Shown here in pieces: positions 5,344 through 7,558 of a stretch of 7,558 nt of DNA (its first letter is position 1; every line of letters starts with the position of its first letter). Under the pieces are notes generated by a model. The model ran no database searches. It was not told the origin of the DNA and saw nothing but the letters and a program-made list of their open reading frames with translations. A program made the position numbers and the translations under genes. Source of the DNA: Nitrospirae bacterium GWC2_42_7 (GTDB lineage: Bacteria > Nitrospirota > Thermodesulfovibrionia > Thermodesulfovibrionales > UBA6898); assembly GCA_001803645.1 (NCBI GenBank), contig MHDW01000143.1:12193-19750 (forward strand), in the 5' to 3' direction.

Positions 5344-6107
5344 TGCTTGAGCAGATAGAACTGAGAGTAAAAGGACTGAATTTCTATTATTCTGGGGGAA
5401 TTCATGCTTTGAAGCAGATCAACCTTCAGATCCACAGCAATCAAGTAACGGCCCTGATCGGTCCGTCCGGCTGCGGCAAGACGACCCTGCTGAGGTGTTT
5501 CAACAGGATGCATGACCTGTATCCTGGTAACCGGTACGAGGGCGCGATCCATTTTGTGAAAGACGATATTCTCAGTCCAGATGTGGATTTGATCAGTCTC
5601 AGAAGCCGTATTGGGATGGTCTTCCAGAAACCAACACCATTTCCGATGAGTATATTTGACAATATCGCTTATGGTTTAAAACTGAAAGGAACCAAAAAAC
5701 GGGCAGATTTGTCTGAGCTGGTCGAAAAGGCACTGCACCATGCGGCCCTCTGGGATGAGGTGAAGGACAAGCTTAATGCAAGCGCCTATGACCTTTCAGG
5801 AGGACAGCAGCAGAGGCTTGTTATAGCAAGAGCCTTAGCTGTTAAGCCTGAGGTGCTGCTCTTTGATGAGCCCACATCAGCGCTTGATCCGATATCTACA
5901 GCAAAGATAGAAGAACTTATGGAAAAACTGAAAAAAGAGATAACAATTATAATAGTTACTCATAATATGCAGCAGGCAGCGAGGATATCTGACCGGACCG
6001 GCTTCATGATGCTCGGTGAACTTATAGAGTTTGACAGGACAGATAAAATATTTACTGCGCCTTCTGAGAAATTGACTGAAGACTATGTAACAGGGAGGTT
6101 CGGCTAA
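5343..6107 (+). CDS. pstB: Phosphate ABC transporter ATP-binding protein PstB
   Basis: Cytoplasmic ATPase that drives phosphate import. I choose GTG 5343 (254 aa): GGAGG at 5330-5334 lies 8 nt upstream and TAGTG couples it to the pstA stop. The in-frame ATG 5328 would add five residues but lacks a Shine-Dalgarno, and it contains the GGAGG itself. Counting from the GTG, Walker A is Gly40-Pro-Ser-Gly-Cys-Gly-Lys46-Thr-Thr. The Q-loop is Gln95 in Val-Phe-Gln-Lys-Pro-Thr-Pro-Phe-Pro, a PstB-specific stretch. The ABC signature is Leu151-Ser-Gly-Gly-Gln-Gln-Gln-Arg, Walker B ends at Asp175-Glu176, and the switch His207 sits in Thr-His-Asn-Met-Gln-Gln. The C-terminal Glu-Asp-Tyr-Val-Thr-Gly-Arg-Phe-Gly is also typical of PstB. 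All catalytic residues are present. Its TAA overlaps the phoU ATG by one base. Confidence 0.97.
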   Translation: MLEQIELRVKGLNFYYSGGIHALKQINLQIHSNQVTALIGPSGCGKTTLLRCFNRMHDLYPGNRYEGAIHFVKDDILSPDVDLISLRSRIGMVFQKPTPFPMSIFDNIAYGLKLKGTKKRADLSELVEKALHHAALWDEVKDKLNASAYDLSGGQQQRLVIARALAVKPEVLLFDEPTSALDPISTAKIEELMEKLKKEITIIIVTHNMQQAARISDRTGFMMLGELIEFDRTDKIFTAPSEKLTEDYVTGRFG

Positions 6108-6772
6108 TGAGTATTTTTGATGATGAACTGCAGCAGCTAAAGGAAAAGATCCTTAAAATGGGGTCCATGGTCGAAGAGGCTATTAAAAACTCAGTCCAGT
6201 CGCTTGTTGAAAGGGACAATGCCCTTGCCATAAAGGTAATTGACGGTGACAGGGTGGTGAATACTCTGGATGTTGAGATAGACGAGGAATCAATACGGCT
6301 TATTGCACTGCGCCAGCCAAAGGCAAAAGACCTCAGGTTCATAACAATGGCAATGAAGATAACTACTGACCTCGAAAGAATGGGAGACATGGCGGTGAAT
6401 ATTGCGGAACGTGCCCTGGAATTGAATGAAGAGCCTCTCCTGAAACCATATATCGATATTCCGAAAATGAGGGAAATTGCACAGGGCATGACAAGAGATG
6501 CGCTCGACTCATTTGTCAGGAAAGATAAGAAGCTTGCGATGGATGTGATCATGCGGGACGATGAAGTTGATAAACTCAAGCATGCTGTGCTGCATGAACT
6601 TGCCTTTTTTATGGTCAAGGACCCCACAACAGTAACACGTGCGATGAAGATAAGCTTTGTCGCGCAGTATCTGGAACGTATTGCAGACCATGCAACAAAT
6701 ATCGCTGAAATGGTCATCTACCTTATCGACGGCAAGATAATCAGGCATATGGCGTTGCCGCATGAAAATTGA
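6107..6772 (+). CDS. phoU: Phosphate signalling and transport regulator PhoU
   Basis: Cytoplasmic, mostly helical protein of 221 aa, the usual PhoU length, built from two three-helix repeats. Each repeat carries the metal-binding motif. The first is Asp88-Leu-Glu90-Arg-Met-Gly-Asp94-Met-Ala-Val-Asn98. The second is Tyr188-Leu-Glu190-Arg-Ile-Ala-Asp194-His-Ala-Thr-Asn198. Another conserved stretch, Arg-Gln-Pro-Lys-Ala-x-Asp-Leu-Arg (69-77), precedes the first motif. In characterised systems PhoU restrains Pst transport and keeps PhoR from activating PhoB when phosphate is ample. ATG 6107 overlaps the pstB stop (TAATG), and GGGAGG at 6093-6098 serves as Shine-Dalgarno. It is the last gene of the operon; no terminator hairpin with a T-run is visible in the 58 nt before the next gene. 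Confidence 0.95.
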   Translation: MSIFDDELQQLKEKILKMGSMVEEAIKNSVQSLVERDNALAIKVIDGDRVVNTLDVEIDEESIRLIALRQPKAKDLRFITMAMKITTDLERMGDMAVNIAERALELNEEPLLKPYIDIPKMREIAQGMTRDALDSFVRKDKKLAMDVIMRDDEVDKLKHAVLHELAFFMVKDPTTVTRAMKISFVAQYLERIADHATNIAEMVIYLIDGKIIRHMALPHEN

Positions 6773-6792
6773 CTACTGCTTCTGATGTGTGA

Positions 6793-6811
6793 TACATTTA
6801 TGTAATACAAT
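6793..6811 (+). promoter_or_regulatory. Putative promoter and operator of the toxin-antitoxin pair
   Basis: TACAT-TT-ATGTA (6793-6804) is a perfect inverted repeat. TACAAT at 6806-6811 is a good -10 hexamer (5 of 6 matches), although the -35 region around 6781-6788 is poor. The palindrome would lie in the spacer just upstream of the -10, where a ribbon-helix-helix antitoxin commonly binds to repress its own operon. GTAATACAATGTAA around it gives further half-sites. This is inference from position and symmetry. Confidence 0.4.
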
Positions 6812-6830
6812 GTAAAAACAGGGAGGATTT

Positions 6831-7085
6831 ATGCCGGTAAGCGTAAGGCTGGATAGACAGACAGAAGAACTCCTCAAAAAGGCATCTCAGGCAATGGGCA
6901 CCTCAAAAAGTGCGGTCGTGAAGCAATCGATCAGGCAATTCTGCGCTCCTTTGGCGGAGGCTCATAAAAAGGATTTTTCTGAAACGATTAAAACCCTCAT
7001 AAAGGACCATCCCGGAAGCGGGAAGGGCGATCTTGCTATCCGGTCCAAAGAGATACTGCGCGAACGTTTAGGGAAAAAACGTTGA
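6831..7085 (+). CDS. Ribbon-helix-helix antitoxin (CopG-like)
   Basis: 84 aa. Residues 2-8 (Pro-Val-Ser-Val-Arg-Leu-Asp) form the DNA-contacting beta-strand. A first helix at about 10-21, the turn Gly23-Thr-Ser-Lys-Ser and a second helix to about residue 37 complete the ribbon-helix-helix fold. The rest (about 40-84) is polar and ends very basic (Arg-Glu-Arg-Leu-Gly-Lys-Lys-Arg). In such antitoxins the C-terminal part binds and neutralises the toxin, and the N-terminal part represses the operon. ATG 6831 has GGGAGG at 6821-6826 with 4-nt spacing. The stop TGA overlaps the TTG start of the PIN gene by 4 nt (TTGA), as is usual for such pairs. The family and role are well supported by the fold pattern and its partner; no specific named family can be assigned. 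Confidence 0.85.
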   Translation: MPVSVRLDRQTEELLKKASQAMGTSKSAVVKQSIRQFCAPLAEAHKKDFSETIKTLIKDHPGSGKGDLAIRSKEILRERLGKKR

Positions 7086-7495
7086 TCTTGATCGACACCG
7101 GGCCTCTTGTTGCCCTTTTTGACAAGAGTGACAACTATCATGCTGCCTGTCATGCAGCTCTTAAGACTGTGACCCAGCCGCTTATTACAACAACTCCTGT
7201 CCTGACAGAGGCCTTATATCTTCTGAACTTCTCCTGGAATGTTCAGGACGACCTGTGGGAATTTATAACTGGAAGCGGACTTCAGGTGTATGATCTCAAC
7301 TCCGGGATGCTTAAGGCATGCCGCGAACTGATGAGAAAGTACCATGACCTGCCCATGGACCTCGCTGATGCCTCTCTTGTTGTGCTGGCAGAGGCCAAAG
7401 ATATGGCAGTGATCTTTACCCTTGACCATAAAGATTTCAGGAGCTACCGGACAAAAAAGAACAAACCCTTCAAGCTCCTTCCACACAAACTGTAA
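7082..7495 (+). CDS. PIN-domain ribonuclease toxin (VapC-like)
   Basis: 137 aa, a normal length for a single-domain PIN toxin. The metal-binding acidic residues are visible: Asp5 in Ile-Asp-Thr-Gly-Pro-Leu, Glu43 in Leu-Thr-Glu-Ala, Asp93 and Asp96 in Met-Asp-Leu-Ala-Asp-Ala, and Asp115 in Thr-Leu-Asp-His-Lys-Asp-Phe. VapC-type toxins cleave tRNA or rRNA with Mg2+ or Mn2+ when not held by the antitoxin; the target here is unknown. The start is TTG 7082, inside the antitoxin stop, with AGGGA at 7070-7074 giving 7-nt spacing. A second TTG six bases on (7088) is possible, as TTGATC is repeated there. The rare start codon should keep toxin output low and coupled to antitoxin translation. All catalytic residues are present, so the toxin looks intact. 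Confidence 0.9.
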   Translation: MILIDTGPLVALFDKSDNYHAACHAALKTVTQPLITTTPVLTEALYLLNFSWNVQDDLWEFITGSGLQVYDLNSGMLKACRELMRKYHDLPMDLADASLVVLAEAKDMAVIFTLDHKDFRSYRTKKNKPFKLLPHKL

Positions 7496-7558
7496 GAAAA
7501 AATTACTGATTTGAAAGTTTCTGGCAAATATCCCATGTTATTTTACAGGATTAACTTT

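Noticed and set aside
6052..6717. Long open frame (221 codons) on the minus strand antisense to phoU
   Set aside because: It mirrors phoU, is abnormally rich in Ser and Ile as expected from antisense codons, shows no recognisable domain, and phoU is clearly the real gene.

Overview
The window reads as a chromosomal segment of a Gram-negative (diderm) bacterium with moderate GC. PstS has a cleavable Sec signal peptide with no lipobox cysteine, which fits a periplasmic protein. The hemerythrin fused to a CxxC/H/CPxC finger, the very small Cys-rich proteins and the GC-rich palindromic intergenic repeats resemble what I associate with Nitrospirota and Desulfobacterota. That placement is an impression, not a measurement. 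All genes are on the + strand.

Region 1 (1-1964) is a cysteine-rich locus. It holds four very short related proteins: a C-terminal remnant cut by the left edge at 1-72, then 148-324, 937-1080 and 1111-1293. They share a Cys...Cys-x6-7-Cys layout, and three of them end it in Cys-Pro. A thioredoxin-type arsenate reductase (arsC, 338-766) starts 13 nt after the second. A hemerythrin-like protein with a C-terminal zinc-finger-like domain (1338-1964) follows the fourth. In the hemerythrin the two His positions that normally hold Fe2 read Asn and Cys, while all Fe1 and bridging ligands remain. The gap 767-936 shows no gene.

Region 2 (1965-6772) is a complete high-affinity phosphate uptake operon, pstS-pstC-pstA-pstB-phoU. 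It is preceded by a Pho-box-like array of four 6-mers at exact 11-bp spacing (2124-2162). pstA/pstB and pstB/phoU each overlap by one base. The only two real gaps, on either side of pstC, are filled by GC-rich palindromic repeats. PstS captures phosphate in the periplasm, PstC and PstA form the channel, PstB supplies ATP hydrolysis, and PhoU should link transport to the PhoR/PhoB system, whose genes are not in this window. ArsC next door makes sense because arsenate is a phosphate analogue, but it has its own upstream context.

Region 3 (6773-7558) is a type II toxin-antitoxin pair: a ribbon-helix-helix antitoxin and a PIN-domain toxin overlapping by 4 nt. A small palindrome and a -10-like hexamer lie in front. 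The last 63 nt (7496-7558) show nothing I can identify.
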